Shown piece after piece: positions 49,656 to 59,130 of a stretch of 64,000 bases of DNA. Position numbers and translations under genes: made by a program. Numbering within the stretch: position 1 is the stretch's first letter; every line of letters starts with the position of its first letter. The notes under the pieces are model-generated. The model was not told the DNA's origin. It saw nothing but the letters and a program-made list of their open reading frames with translations, and did not search any database. This DNA is from Parasphingorhabdus marina DSM 22363. Its GTDB lineage: Bacteria > Pseudomonadota > Alphaproteobacteria > Sphingomonadales > Sphingomonadaceae. Location of the stretch: assembly GCF_900128895.1 (NCBI RefSeq), contig NZ_FSQW01000002.1, positions 992,001 to 1,056,000 on the forward strand, written 5' to 3'.

Positions 49656-50195
49656 CTAGCGCACCAGCGCCGAAGCGAGCTCCTCTCCCCGCCGGGAGAG
49701 CGAATAGTCTGTCACCGGCGGAAATCCGTCCAGCAAGCTGCGCTTTACCAGATCCTGTTCCTGTGCCGCTTTCATGCTGAGCGAAATGGCCCGCGGCGTC
49801 GCCGCGTCCAGTGTCCGGTTAATGGCGTTGAACCGGTGCACTCCGGATCCCAGAACATGGACGATTGGCAGGCTCCAGCGCTTCAACGCCCTGCTGTCAC
49901 AATCGAGCCGCTCCTGCACCTGGTGCACGGCCAGTGCCCGCATGGCGACGGCCCTGCCCTCGTCCGTCAGCAGATATTCCGGCCGGAGCGGGTGGCCGTG
50001 ACCCGGATTTTTCCGGACCCAGCCCATCGCCATGACATATTGCAGACTGCTCGACAGACTGTCGGCGGAAATCGCGAGACCCCGTGCCATCTCAGCAAAC
50101 CGCGCACCGTTGCGATCGGCGAGGATCGCCAGCAACGGAACAATCCAGCGATACCGGGCCAGCGCGACAGTCGTGGCGAGATCATCATTTGACAT
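49656..50195 (-). CDS. Tandem winged-helix (HxlR-like) regulator
   Basis: A 179-residue DNA-binding protein. Two similar HxlR-like units follow each other: RYRWIVPLLAILADRNGARF onward (about residues 14-85), and LKRWSLPIVHVLGSGVHRFN onward (about 100-175). Normal HxlR proteins have one such domain of about 110 residues, so this may be a single-chain pseudodimer. Divergent from the VOC-family gene across 71 bases that contain two overlapping palindromes. The effector is unknown. Confidence 0.7.
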   Translation of the reverse strand: MSNDDLATTVALARYRWIVPLLAILADRNGARFAEMARGLAISADSLSSSLQYVMAMGWVRKNPGHGHPLRPEYLLTDEGRAVAMRALAVHQVQERLDCDSRALKRWSLPIVHVLGSGVHRFNAINRTLDAATPRAISLSMKAAQEQDLVKRSLLDGFPPVTDYSLSRRGEELASALVR

Positions 50196-50215
50196 ATTTG
50201 ATATGTAATATACAT
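50193..50215. promoter_or_regulatory. Overlapping palindromes in the divergent promoter
   Basis: CATATTTGATATG (50193-50205) and ATGTAATATACAT (50203-50215) overlap, the first including the regulator's start codon. Both have 5-bp arms and a 3-base spacer. They could be operators for the adjacent winged-helix regulator, controlling itself and the VOC gene. Confidence 0.45.
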
Positions 50216-50266
50216 TTCTGACTATAAAGCAATTTCCGATTCGGCAATATGGGAGGAACCCGGGAC

Positions 50267-50638
50267 ATGTCTCTGAAATATCTCAACGAAATGACGTGCT
50301 CGATCGGCGTCAGCGATATGGATGCCGCGATCGACTGGTTTACCAGAGTGCTGGGTTTCGAGCTGCTGTACAAGCAAGACGATATTGCCTGGGCGGAAAT
50401 GTCAACCGGGCTCAGCGCGGTCAATCTCGGGCTGGGTCAGGTCGAACAGGTGCCGCAGGGTGGCGGCGCAACCCCCGTTTGGGGAGTCGAGGATATCGCG
50501 GCATCCAGAGCGCATCTGGAGCAGCATGGCGTCAGGCTGGATGGCGATATCCAGCATATCCCGGGGCTGGTCAAACTGCTCACTTTCTATGATCCCGATG
50601 GCAATGCGATGATGCTGTTCGAGCATGATCGGTCATGA
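50267..50638 (+). CDS. VOC family protein (glyoxalase/dioxygenase fold)
   Basis: A 123-residue single-unit VOC protein with the beta-alpha-beta-beta-beta modules (MTCSIGVSDMDAAIDWFTRV, then GVEDIAASRAHLEQHGVR, and FYDPDGNAMMLFEHD). The metal ligands would be Glu120 in MLFEHD and others. Function could be lactoylglutathione lyase-like or antibiotic/aromatic binding. GGGAGG ahead of ATG 50267 supports that start over ATG 50249. The following gene overlaps its stop by 4 bases (ATGA). Confidence 0.82.
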   Translation: MSLKYLNEMTCSIGVSDMDAAIDWFTRVLGFELLYKQDDIAWAEMSTGLSAVNLGLGQVEQVPQGGGATPVWGVEDIAASRAHLEQHGVRLDGDIQHIPGLVKLLTFYDPDGNAMMLFEHDRS

Positions 50639-51147
50639 TCGAACTGCTCCTCACCGCTCTGCTGGCCACCGCCACGGAACCGGCGACCAGCCAGGACCCG
50701 GCAGGCCAGCCAACGGATGAAATCCGCTGGTTGACAGGCCACTGGGCGGGGCCGGGAAAATTGTTCGGCAATCCGGTCCGGATGGAGCTCAAAATCTGTC
50801 CGGTAGCCGGCGAGCAGGGATTTGCGCTCGATTATGCGATCAGGGGCGAAGACCCGTCCAGTGTGTCCATTATCTTTGCCGGACATGCGCTGTACTGGCC
50901 GAATCAGGAGTCGGGCTGGTCAGGCCGCTGGGTGGGCAGCAACCGCGTCAATCACCAGCTTGATGCCCGTGTGGAGTCCCATGCGTTGGAGACCATATGG
51001 CGCAATGCCGAAGTGGAGACCGGTCGCACCAGCTATGCCCTCGATGCGACCGAAACGCTGGTTGTCACAGACTGGGTGAGGGAAGCAAAAGGAAACTTCC
51101 GGCAATTCGCATCGGGCCGGTACAAGCGATCCGGCGACTGCGCCTAG
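50635..51147 (+). CDS. Exported protein of unknown function
   Basis: A 170-residue protein with a short hydrophobic signal-like N-terminus (IELLLTALLATA). The mature part begins EIRWLTGHWAGPG and is probably a small beta-barrel (lipocalin-like or DUF6265-like guess only). It overlaps the VOC gene by ATGA, so the two are co-translated. Convergent with the small membrane protein gene, sharing CTAG. Function not recognised. Confidence 0.6.
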   Translation: MIELLLTALLATATEPATSQDPAGQPTDEIRWLTGHWAGPGKLFGNPVRMELKICPVAGEQGFALDYAIRGEDPSSVSIIFAGHALYWPNQESGWSGRWVGSNRVNHQLDARVESHALETIWRNAEVETGRTSYALDATETLVVTDWVREAKGNFRQFASGRYKRSGDCA

Positions 51148-51341
51148 CCGGCCTCGATAAAGCCGAAGCCAAATGCCAGCGAAATTCCGAATGCCAGCAA
51201 GGACATGGCAGTGATCGTCGGCCAGGGCATGAAGCCGACCTTGTCGATATCCTTGCGATTATTGCGCCGGCGACTGGCAATTTCCGCGATCAGGGCAATG
51301 GTCGCCGAAATTCCCGCGACGATCATCCACAGAGGCGGCAT
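51144..51341 (-). CDS. Small membrane protein
   Basis: A 65-residue protein with two hydrophobic helices around RRRNNRKDIDKVGFMPWP. Similar small two-helix proteins with a conserved RR..R.D.D.VGFMPW motif occur in sphingomonads (from memory). The start is ATG 51341, six bases after the mmsB stop at 51348. Function unknown; it shares a CTAG with the convergent exported protein. Confidence 0.62.
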   Translation of the reverse strand: MPPLWMIVAGISATIALIAEIASRRRNNRKDIDKVGFMPWPTITAMSLLAFGISLAFGFGFIEAG

Positions 51342-51347
51342 GACAGC

Positions 51348-52229
51348 TCAGTTCTTGCCCAGCATGTTGATGATGCCGGAAAAGTCCATGCCGCCCTGCC
51401 CTTCGGCCTCGGCATATTGCTCATAAAGCGCCTGGGCCTTCGCACCCATCGGCACTTCGGCCCCCGCACTTTCCGCTGCTGCCATTGCCAGCCGCAAGTC
51501 CTTGAGCATCAGTGCTGCCGCGAAGCCGCCTTCATAACTATTGTCTGCGGGGCTCTGCGGTCCGACGCCAGGAACCGGGCAATAGCTGGTCATCGACCAG
51601 TTCTGACCCGAGGCCTTGGAGGATATGTCATAGAAATTCTGCAGATCGAGTCCCAGTTTCTCTGCCATTTTGAAGGTTTCGCAGGTCGCGATCATCGACG
51701 CACCGAGCAGCATGTTGTTGCAGATCTTGGCCGCCTGTCCGGCGCCATTGGCACCAGCATGGATCACCGCCTTGCCCATGTCGGACAGGATCGGTTCGGC
51801 GCGCTTGAAGCCCTCTTCGCTGCCGCCGACCATGAAGGTCAGCGTACCGCCATTGGCTGCCGCGATACCGCCCGAGACCGGGGCATCGACTGGCACCAGA
51901 CCCTTGGCTTCGGCCATGGTCGCAACGTCACGCGCGCTGTCGACATCGATGGTCGAGCAATCGATCACCAGTGTCCCCGGATCGCCATTGATGACAACCT
52001 CATATTCGTAAACCTTGCGGACATGTTCGCCGGCCGGGAGCATGGTCACCACCGCTTCCATGTCATTCACCGCCGCCGCCGCTTCACTGGCCGGATGACA
52101 ACCCGCTTCGCCAGCGCGAGCCAGGGCTTCCCCCGACAGGTCAAAAGCATGCACCTCATGCCCCGCCTTCGCCAGATTGGCCGCCATGCCGCCGCCCATA
52201 TTGCCCAGTCCGATAAATCCGATTTTCAT
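51348..52229 (-). CDS. mmsB: 3-hydroxyisobutyrate dehydrogenase
   Basis: A 293-residue NAD-dependent dehydrogenase oxidising 3-hydroxyisobutyrate to methylmalonate semialdehyde in valine catabolism. It has the Rossmann motif GFIGLGNMGGGMAANLAKAG, then DAPVSGGIAAANGGTLTFMVG and GAGQAAKICNNMLLG with the catalytic Lys. It lies downstream of the enoyl-CoA hydratase on the same strand, separated by repeat copy B. Confidence 0.95.
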   Translation of the reverse strand: MKIGFIGLGNMGGGMAANLAKAGHEVHAFDLSGEALARAGEAGCHPASEAAAAVNDMEAVVTMLPAGEHVRKVYEYEVVINGDPGTLVIDCSTIDVDSARDVATMAEAKGLVPVDAPVSGGIAAANGGTLTFMVGGSEEGFKRAEPILSDMGKAVIHAGANGAGQAAKICNNMLLGASMIATCETFKMAEKLGLDLQNFYDISSKASGQNWSMTSYCPVPGVGPQSPADNSYEGGFAAALMLKDLRLAMAAAESAGAEVPMGAKAQALYEQYAEAEGQGGMDFSGIINMLGKN

Positions 52230-52235
52230 AATTCT

Positions 52236-52340
52236 CCCCTCCCGCTTGCGGGAGGGGCCGGGGGTGGGCCTGCTCCCTGATGTTTGAATCCGATTGGGTC
52301 GGGATTGCCCTCCCCTAACCCCTCCCGCCAGCGGGAGGGG
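52236..52340 (-). repeat. Bipartite inverted-repeat element, copy B (mmsB-echA gap)
   Basis: The second copy of the 105-bp element, in the opposite orientation to copy A on the plus strand and matching the minus-strand operon. Terminal blocks CCCCTCCCGC...GCGGGAGGGG enclose the conserved flanks described for copy A. The central ~30 bases differ. Confidence 0.8.
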
Positions 52341-52349
52341 AACAAGTGA

Positions 52350-53132
52350 TCACCGCCCCTTCCAGTTACCTTCCCGCTTTTCGATAAACGCGGCCATGCC
52401 TTCGGCCTTGTCTTCGGTGGCGGTCAGGATCTGGAACAGGCGCCGCTCATGGAGCAGGCCCTGATCGAGCATCGTTTCGAAGGCCGCGTTGACCATTTCC
52501 TTGTTCACCTGGATCGCCATCGGCGGCATTGACGCGATCGTGCCCGCGGCCTTGACCGCTTCGTCGAGCAATGCATCATGCGGCACCACCCGCGCCACCA
52601 GACCCGAGCGTTCCGCTTCTTCGGCATCCATCATCCGCCCAGTCAGGCACATATCCATTGACTTGGACTTGCCCACTGCCCGGGTCAGGCGCTGAGAGCC
52701 GCCCATGCCGGGGGCGACACCAAGCTTGATCTCCGGCTGGCCGAATTTCGCCTTGTCGCTCGCGATGATGAAGTCCGCCATCATCGCCAGCTCACAGCCA
52801 CCGCCCAGGGCAAAGCCATTGACCGCAGCGATCCAGGGCTTGCGGGTGGTCTTCACAATCTGGCTGGTCCATTTGGAAAAGAAATCCTCCAGATAGAAAT
52901 CGGCCGCCGCTTTTTCATACATTTCCTTGATGTCCGCCCCGGCGGCAAAGGCCTTGTCTCCGGATCCGGTCAGCACCGCGCACAGCTGAGTCTCATCGGC
53001 TTCGAACGCGGCAAAGGCATCAATCAGTTCATCCAGCACCTCGCTGTTGAGCGCGTTCAGGCTTTTCGGGCGGTTCAGCGTGATGACGGTGACCTGCCCC
53101 TTTTTCTCGGACAAGATTGTTTCGTAGCTCAT
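52350..53132 (-). CDS. Enoyl-CoA hydratase/isomerase
   Basis: A 260-residue crotonase-fold enzyme. The oxyanion-hole segments [11 protein letters not shown] and [17 protein letters not shown] are present, with catalytic Glu in the [21 protein letters not shown] region. In a valine context it would hydrate methacrylyl-CoA to 3-hydroxyisobutyryl-CoA. The start at 53132 overlaps the previous gene's stop (ATGA), preferred over METAMSYE. Confidence 0.93.
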   Translation of the reverse strand: MSYETILSEKKGQVTVITLNRPKSLNALNSEVLDELIDAFAAFEADETQLCAVLTGSGDKAFAAGADIKEMYEKAAADFYLEDFFSKWTSQIVKTTRKPWIAAVNGFALGGGCELAMMADFIIASDKAKFGQPEIKLGVAPGMGGSQRLTRAVGKSKSMDMCLTGRMMDAEEAERSGLVARVVPHDALLDEAVKAAGTIASMPPMAIQVNKEMVNAAFETMLDQGLLHERRLFQILTATEDKAEGMAAFIEKREGNWKGR

Positions 53133-54172
53133 AGCGGTTTCCATTCCTCTTCTGCCGGTAGCGGCGCGAAAATTTTGTCAATCCATTCGCCGGTCACCGC
53201 TTCCGGTGTCGGCGGATCCCATTTAGGATCATTATCCTTGTCGACGATCAGCGCCCGGACACCCTCGAGAAAGTCATGCATCACCAGCACATGGTAGCCG
53301 ATACGATATTCGTTGCGCATCTCATCGGCAAAGCTCTCCATTGCCGCGCCCTCTTTCAGCTGGCGCAGCGCCACCTTGCAGGTTTGCGGGCTCTTGGTGC
53401 CGAGCGTGTCGCGCTCTTTTGCCGCCCATTCGCTTTCATCGGCCTCCAGCGCGGCGAGAATTTCCTCATAGACATCCGAGGCGAAGAACCGGTCAATCTT
53501 GTCGAAATTCCCGGCAATCCGGGCTTCAGGCATGGCCGCCGACAGCTGCCCCAAAATGCCTTCAATGCGTCCGGGATTCTCGGCGATGCGTTCCTTCGCT
53601 TCTGCCAGGCTTTCGGCCGACAGATAGTGAGTCGCAAGGCCGGTTTCCTTGCACTCCGCCCCATCGAGACGCGCTCCGGTCAGTGCAAGAAACTGTCCCA
53701 GTCGTCCCGCCAGTCGCGACAGGTACCAGCCGCCGCCGACATCGGGGAACAGCCCAATCCCGGTTTCCGGCATGGCAAATCGGGTATTTTCAGTCGCCAC
53801 GCGATATCTCGCCGGCTGCGAAATGCCGACACCGCCGCCCATGGTGATGCCATCCATGAATGCGACCACGGGTTTGGGGTATTCGAACAGCAGGTGGTTA
53901 AGCTGATATTCCTTGTAGAAAAATTCCCGGCCTTCCTTGCCGTCTTTCAGCCCGGAATTGCGCAGCATGGCGATATCCCCGCCAGCACAAAATCCGCGCC
54001 CTTCGCTGTGATCGATCATCACCGCTTCGACGCTGTCATCCTCGCGCCATTCGAGTAACGCTTCTGTCATGGCAAGGCACATGTCGAGATTGAGCGAATG
54101 GATCACCTTGGGCCGGTTCAGGCTGATATGCCCGACCCGACCGGTTTTCCTGATGATGAGATCGTCGGTCAT
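53129..54172 (-). CDS. 3-hydroxyisobutyryl-CoA hydrolase
   Basis: A 347-residue crotonase-superfamily thioesterase that releases 3-hydroxyisobutyrate from its CoA ester in valine degradation. The oxyanion segments [11 protein letters not shown] and [12 protein letters not shown] are present, and the [20 protein letters not shown] segment with its Glu/Asp pair is diagnostic. It follows the acyl-CoA dehydrogenase after 10 bases and overlaps the hydratase by 4 bases. Confidence 0.94.
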   Translation of the reverse strand: MTDDLIIRKTGRVGHISLNRPKVIHSLNLDMCLAMTEALLEWREDDSVEAVMIDHSEGRGFCAGGDIAMLRNSGLKDGKEGREFFYKEYQLNHLLFEYPKPVVAFMDGITMGGGVGISQPARYRVATENTRFAMPETGIGLFPDVGGGWYLSRLAGRLGQFLALTGARLDGAECKETGLATHYLSAESLAEAKERIAENPGRIEGILGQLSAAMPEARIAGNFDKIDRFFASDVYEEILAALEADESEWAAKERDTLGTKSPQTCKVALRQLKEGAAMESFADEMRNEYRIGYHVLVMHDFLEGVRALIVDKDNDPKWDPPTPEAVTGEWIDKIFAPLPAEEEWKPL

Positions 54173-54182
54173 TTGAGTCCTT

Positions 54183-55325
54183 TTACTGCCGCAGCATTTC
54201 GCGGGACACGATCATCCGCATGACCTGGTTGGTGCCTTCCAGAATCGAATGCACCCGCAGATCGCGCCAGAATCGCTCGATCGGATAATCCTGCAAATAT
54301 CCATAGCCGCCAAAGAGTTGCAGCGCATCGTTGACAATTTTTGATCCGTTATCCGTAGCCAGCCGTTTGGCCATGGCCGCAAACTTTGTCTTGTCGGGCG
54401 CGCCTTCGGTCACCTTGGCAGCCGCCATGTACAGCAGCGCCCGCGCCGACTCCAGATCGGTCGCCATGTCCGCCAGCATGAACTGGGTATTCTGGAAATC
54501 GGCGATCGCCTTGCCGAACTGTTTGCGTTCTTTCGTATAACTGACCGCCTCATCGAGACACCGTTGCGCGCCGCCCAGTGAACAGGCGCCGATATTGAGC
54601 CGGCCACCGTCGAGCCCGGCCATCGCAATGCGAAAGCCCTCGCCTTCGCCGCCCACCCGGTTTTCCACCGGCACACGCACGCCATCAAAATTGACTTGCG
54701 CCGTAGGTTGCGAATGCCAGCCCAGTTTCTTTTCGTTGGCGCCGAAAGACACCCCTTCCATGTCGCTGTCTATCACCAGACATGTCACGCCGCGCGCGCC
54801 GTCATCGCTGGTGCGGGTCATGGTAACCATCACTTCATTGGCACCGCCACCCGAGATGAACTGCTTGGAACCCGTCACGACATAATGATCGCCGTCCAGA
54901 ACCGCCTTGGTCTTCAGCGAAGCCGCATCGGATCCTGCCCCCGCCTCGGTGAGGCAATAGCTGGAGATTTTTTCCATCGGCACCAGGTCGGGCAGATATT
55001 TATCCTTCACCGTCTGCGAACCAAAAGTATCGATCATCCAGGCGGCCATATTGTGGATCGAGATGAACGCGCTGGTCGAAGGACAGCCATAGGCCATGGC
55101 TTCCATGATGATCGCGCTTTCCAGACGCCCGAGGCCGATTCCACCCGATTCCTCGCTGACATAAATGCCGCCAAAACCGAGCTCCGCCGCCTTCTGGATG
55201 GTGTCGCGGGGAAAAATATATTCCGCGTCCCATTTGGCGGCATGGGGCGTGATTTCATCTGCCGTGAATTTCTGCGCCATATCCTGGATGGCAATCTGGT
55301 CGTCGGTGAGCGCGAACTGATTCAT
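54183..55325 (-). CDS. Acyl-CoA dehydrogenase (isobutyryl-CoA type)
   Basis: A 380-residue FAD-dependent dehydrogenase. Typical patterns are YCLTEAGAGSDAASLKTKA, GSKQFISGGGANEVMVTM and LQLFGGYGYLQDYPIERFWRD, and the catalytic Glu is in LEGTNQVMRMI. By operon context it oxidises isobutyryl-CoA to methacrylyl-CoA. It begins the mini-operon with hydrolase, hydratase and dehydrogenase. Confidence 0.93.
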   Translation of the reverse strand: MNQFALTDDQIAIQDMAQKFTADEITPHAAKWDAEYIFPRDTIQKAAELGFGGIYVSEESGGIGLGRLESAIIMEAMAYGCPSTSAFISIHNMAAWMIDTFGSQTVKDKYLPDLVPMEKISSYCLTEAGAGSDAASLKTKAVLDGDHYVVTGSKQFISGGGANEVMVTMTRTSDDGARGVTCLVIDSDMEGVSFGANEKKLGWHSQPTAQVNFDGVRVPVENRVGGEGEGFRIAMAGLDGGRLNIGACSLGGAQRCLDEAVSYTKERKQFGKAIADFQNTQFMLADMATDLESARALLYMAAAKVTEGAPDKTKFAAMAKRLATDNGSKIVNDALQLFGGYGYLQDYPIERFWRDLRVHSILEGTNQVMRMIVSREMLRQ

Positions 55326-55370
55326 GGCGTGGAGAATCTTCTTGAAAACAGGTTGAAACGAGCGGCCTGC

Positions 55371-56369
55371 TTACTCCCGCAATACCCGCTCCGCAAATAG
55401 CTTTTTTGCTACTTTTTGATCATTGCGCATATACCAGCGGTTGCCCACGCCACGTTCCGCCGCAAGCATCTGTGTCCGCGTCCCGTCGGCCATTTCGACA
55501 TCCGGGATCATCGAAACCATCGGATCGGCATAAGCCTCGTCGGCGGTGACAATGGTCCATCCATCCTCTTTCAGCGCGATCGCCAGATCATCGACGAACA
55601 TCGCGGCGAGATCGGTCTCGTGGAGCAAGATCATCTGCACCGGTGCCCGGCCAAGCGTCCGCCGGGCCAGATCATCCGAGAAATTGGCGGATTCAAGATA
55701 GGATTCAACAAACAGATCGCGCAGGGCGTTCCAGTCCATGATCTTGCCCTGTTTCGCCGCAGCCAGTGCAAGATTTTCCATATACCAGTCCGAGGCGTCG
55801 ACGGTTACATAACCGTTGAGCAGACCCCGTTTCTGCAGCCCCGCCCGCACCGCATCGCGCTTGGTCCTGTTGGTGCCGCCCTCGTCGAGATAGGGAAAGC
55901 GAAACCAGGGTCGCAAATTGGGCTTGCCGTCCAGCCAGACCTGCGCCGCATCGATATCTGCCAGAAATCTGCCTGCCGAAACAGCCGACAGTTTCGAGTG
56001 ATCGGCGGTGTGATTGGCCAGGACATGACCGGCTGCGGCATACCTAAGCACGGTGTCAGCATCGCCGTCGCTCTCGGTTATGCGCCCCGGATTGACGAAA
56101 AAAGCAGCCTGCTCAATCCCGCCATGCCGCAACGCTTCCAGCAGCAGTCCCGGACGTTCACCATCCCGCAAAAACGCCCCCGGATCGCGCGGGACATCGT
56201 CGAAACTGAACGCGATACGTTTATCGGATGATGTGGTGGTTTCGGGTACCGCAACAGGACCGGATTCGGCCCGAGACGGCGTTTCCAGCCGGAGCGAGGT
56301 CGCCAGCACAAACACCAGCGCGCCCAGCAGCGCCAGCAAGGCAAAGCTGCGGGGAGACAGCCCGATCAC
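55371..56369 (-). CDS. Polysaccharide deacetylase family protein, exported
   Basis: A 332-residue NodB-type deacetylase. An N-terminal hydrophobic segment (residues 9-27) exports or anchors it. Motifs: AFSFDDVP (catalytic base and metal Asp), HTADHSKL (metal His pair), RFPYLDEGG and LLHETD. It likely removes acetyl groups from envelope glycan in the periplasm. The start is GTG 56369. It lies between mmsA and the acyl-CoA dehydrogenase on the same strand, out of place for valine catabolism. Confidence 0.85.
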   Translation of the reverse strand: MIGLSPRSFALLALLGALVFVLATSLRLETPSRAESGPVAVPETTTSSDKRIAFSFDDVPRDPGAFLRDGERPGLLLEALRHGGIEQAAFFVNPGRITESDGDADTVLRYAAAGHVLANHTADHSKLSAVSAGRFLADIDAAQVWLDGKPNLRPWFRFPYLDEGGTNRTKRDAVRAGLQKRGLLNGYVTVDASDWYMENLALAAAKQGKIMDWNALRDLFVESYLESANFSDDLARRTLGRAPVQMILLHETDLAAMFVDDLAIALKEDGWTIVTADEAYADPMVSMIPDVEMADGTRTQMLAAERGVGNRWYMRNDQKVAKKLFAERVLRE

Positions 56370-56529
56370 TGGTCGCTCTGGTTCGTGGAAATTTCGCAGA
56401 ACATTCCGTCCAATCTGCCCTCACTTGCTGACAAGCAACAGCTTGTTTCAAGCAATGGCCAGTTTTACCACGGTTTTTCGCGACTTGTCCTGAATCGAGA
56501 CTGGACGAGACAGGGACGCGTTCTTTCAA

Positions 56530-58032
56530 TCACCCCATGGTCGGAATGACAAACGCATCCTTGTTGCCACCATCTGCGGTGCCGTCGGGCCAGCGCTGCG
56601 TGATCGTCTTGACCTTGGTCCAGAATTTCACGCCTTCCATGCCATGCTGGTTGGTGTCGCCAAAGGCCGAGCGCTTCCAGCCGCCGAAACTGTGATAGGC
56701 GACCGGCACGGGGATCGGTACATTGATCCCGACCATGCCGACATTGACCCGGCTCGCAAATTCCCGCGCCGCATGGCCGTTGCGGGTAAAGATCGCGACG
56801 CCATTGCCATATTGATGCTGGCTCGGCAGCGACAGGGCTTCCTCGAAATTCTGCGCCCGGACGATCTGAAGCACCGGCCCGAAAATCTCTTCCTTGTAGC
56901 TTTCCATGTCGGTGGTGACCTTGTCGAACAGGCTGGGCCCTATAAAACAGCCGTCTTCGTGCCCCTGCAGCGAGAAACCGCGGCCGTCGACGACCAGTTC
57001 GGCGCCTTCGTCGACACCTTTCTGGATCCAGCCTTCGACGCGTTCCTTGTGCGCCGGGTTCACAACCGGACCGTAATGCGCTTCCTCATCGGTAGACACA
57101 CCCACCCGCAATGCTTCGATTGCCGGGATCATCTTTTCACGCAACCGATCGGCGGTGTCCTCTCCCACCGGCACAACTACCGGCAAGGCCATGCAGCGTT
57201 CGCCTGCGGAACCAAAAGCCGCGCCGGACAGGTCGTTCACCACCTGGTCCATGTCCGCGTCTGGCAGAACAATACCATGGTTTTTCGCGCCGCCCATGGC
57301 CTGGACACGTTTGCCCGCCGCAACGCCGCGCTGATAGACATAATGCGCGATATCGGAAGAGCCGACGAAGCTGATTCCGCCAATTGCCGGATGGTCGAGA
57401 ATCGCATCGACCATTTCCTTGTCGCCGTGCAGACATTGCAAAATGCCTTCGGGCAGACCCGCTTCCAGCATCAGCTCGACAAGACGGACGGGAACCGATG
57501 GATCGCGCTCCGACGGTTTCAGGATGAAGGCATTGCCCGTCGCGATCGCCGGACCGAACATCCACATCGGGATCATTGCCGGGAAATTGAACGGGGTGAT
57601 CCCTGCACCAATGCCAATCGGCTGACGCATGGAATAGACGTCGATACCGGGACCCGCGCCCTGGGTATATTCACCCTTCAGCACATGCGGAATGCCGCAG
57701 CAGAATTCGATCACCTCCAGGCCGCGCTGCACGTCGCCCTTGGAGTCGGCAATCACCTTGCCATGCTCGCGGCTGAGCAGTTCCGCCAGCTCGTCCATAT
57801 GGGCTTCGACCAGTTCCTTGAACCGGAACATGACGCGCGCGCGCTTCTGCGGATTGGTCGCCGCCCATGCGGGTTGTGCGGCCAGTGCGGCATCCACAGC
57901 CGTTTGCAGGACATCGGCATCACCGAGATCGACCTTGCCCTGAATTCCGCCATTATTGGGATCGAAAATATCGCTTTGACGTCCGCCGCCGGCCGAAGCG
58001 CCTTCTGCCAGGACATGAGTTACGGTGCGCAT
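56530..58032 (-). CDS. mmsA: CoA-acylating methylmalonate-semialdehyde dehydrogenase
   Basis: A 500-residue aldehyde dehydrogenase that turns methylmalonate semialdehyde into propionyl-CoA, the last step of valine degradation. Signatures include ITPFNFPAMIPMWMFGPAIA, GGISFVGSS and the catalytic Cys in GSAGERCMALPV. The MmsA length (about 500) and lack of a typical general-base Glu in the MGGAKNHGIV segment agree with the CoA-acylating class. It is the first gene of the minus-strand valine cluster. Confidence 0.95.
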   Translation of the reverse strand: MRTVTHVLAEGASAGGGRQSDIFDPNNGGIQGKVDLGDADVLQTAVDAALAAQPAWAATNPQKRARVMFRFKELVEAHMDELAELLSREHGKVIADSKGDVQRGLEVIEFCCGIPHVLKGEYTQGAGPGIDVYSMRQPIGIGAGITPFNFPAMIPMWMFGPAIATGNAFILKPSERDPSVPVRLVELMLEAGLPEGILQCLHGDKEMVDAILDHPAIGGISFVGSSDIAHYVYQRGVAAGKRVQAMGGAKNHGIVLPDADMDQVVNDLSGAAFGSAGERCMALPVVVPVGEDTADRLREKMIPAIEALRVGVSTDEEAHYGPVVNPAHKERVEGWIQKGVDEGAELVVDGRGFSLQGHEDGCFIGPSLFDKVTTDMESYKEEIFGPVLQIVRAQNFEEALSLPSQHQYGNGVAIFTRNGHAAREFASRVNVGMVGINVPIPVPVAYHSFGGWKRSAFGDTNQHGMEGVKFWTKVKTITQRWPDGTADGGNKDAFVIPTMG

Positions 58033-58122
58033 TGTGAGACTCCTGATTGCTTTTGCGGGCTATATGCTATTTACCGCGGCAATGCACAACTCCCGTGACC
58101 CTATCTTTATTGGCAATCCGGC

Positions 58123-59046
58123 ATGAGCAGTACCGAAGCCGCGGTCGCGGCGCCGCCGGTGCAGGGACAGGACCGGCCGCTTGCCGGAATCATCACCCGG
58201 CTTGCTGCAATGCTGTCGCTGGCGATCATGTTTGCCTTCGTCAAACTGGCGGGCGAGCAGGGTGTCCATGTCACGGAAAGCCTGTTTTACCGGCAGCTGA
58301 CAGCGATGCCGCTGATCTGCTTTCTGATCTGGCGAAGCGAGGCGGGCTGGCCTGCGGTCAGGTCCGACAAGCACAGGTTGCATCTGCTGCGATCCTTTCT
58401 CGGCATTTTTGCGATGGGTCTGAATTTCTGGGCAATGACTCTTTTACCGCTGGCGGACGCCACGACGATCAGCTTCACCGTACCGATCTTTGCCACTCTG
58501 TTCGCAGCCCTGATTCTGCGCGAGAAAGTGGGTATTCGGCGCTGGTCAGCCATCCTTATCGGCTTTGTCGGGGTGCTGATCGTGATCCAGCCGGGCGGCA
58601 GCCTGATCCCCGCTTTCGGCGCTGCAGTGGCTCTCGCCGGCGCCTTGGTCACAGCTTCGGTGACGCTCGTCATCCGCATGCTCGGCCGGACCGAGACCAG
58701 CATCGTCACGATATTCTGGTTTTCCGTCTACACATTACCAGGCCTCGCCGTCTGCGCTTGGATCTATGGCGGCGGGCATGATGCAAAGACCTGGATCTAT
58801 CTGCTGGGGGTCGGCATATTTGGGGCTCTGGGCCAGCTGACGATCACCCAGTCGCTGCGATTTGCACCAGTATCGACGATCATGCCGATGGACTATAGCG
58901 CACTGCTCTGGGCAACGATCATCGGGATCATGGTGTTCGGCCAATGGCCGGGACTGTCGATCTGGCTCGGTGCACCGGTGATTATCGGCTCCGGCCTGTT
59001 CATCGCCTGGCGCGAGCATGTTCGCGCGGCCAAGGCCACCCGATAG
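58123..59046 (+). CDS. DMT superfamily (EamA) transporter
   Basis: A 307-residue membrane protein with ten helices in two EamA repeats (for example SFLGIFAMGLNFWAMTLLPLADAT and GALGQLTITQSLRFAPVSTI). Likely an exporter of amino acids or small metabolites. It is divergent from mmsA across 90 bases. Substrate unknown. Confidence 0.87.
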   Translation: MSSTEAAVAAPPVQGQDRPLAGIITRLAAMLSLAIMFAFVKLAGEQGVHVTESLFYRQLTAMPLICFLIWRSEAGWPAVRSDKHRLHLLRSFLGIFAMGLNFWAMTLLPLADATTISFTVPIFATLFAALILREKVGIRRWSAILIGFVGVLIVIQPGGSLIPAFGAAVALAGALVTASVTLVIRMLGRTETSIVTIFWFSVYTLPGLAVCAWIYGGGHDAKTWIYLLGVGIFGALGQLTITQSLRFAPVSTIMPMDYSALLWATIIGIMVFGQWPGLSIWLGAPVIIGSGLFIAWREHVRAAKATR

Positions 59047-59130
59047 CGGGAGCGTCAGAGAAATCGCCAAGCTTGCTCCTTGGCAAGCCGCGACAAAACG
59101 CATAGCATCCTCAAAAAAAGGGAGGATTGC

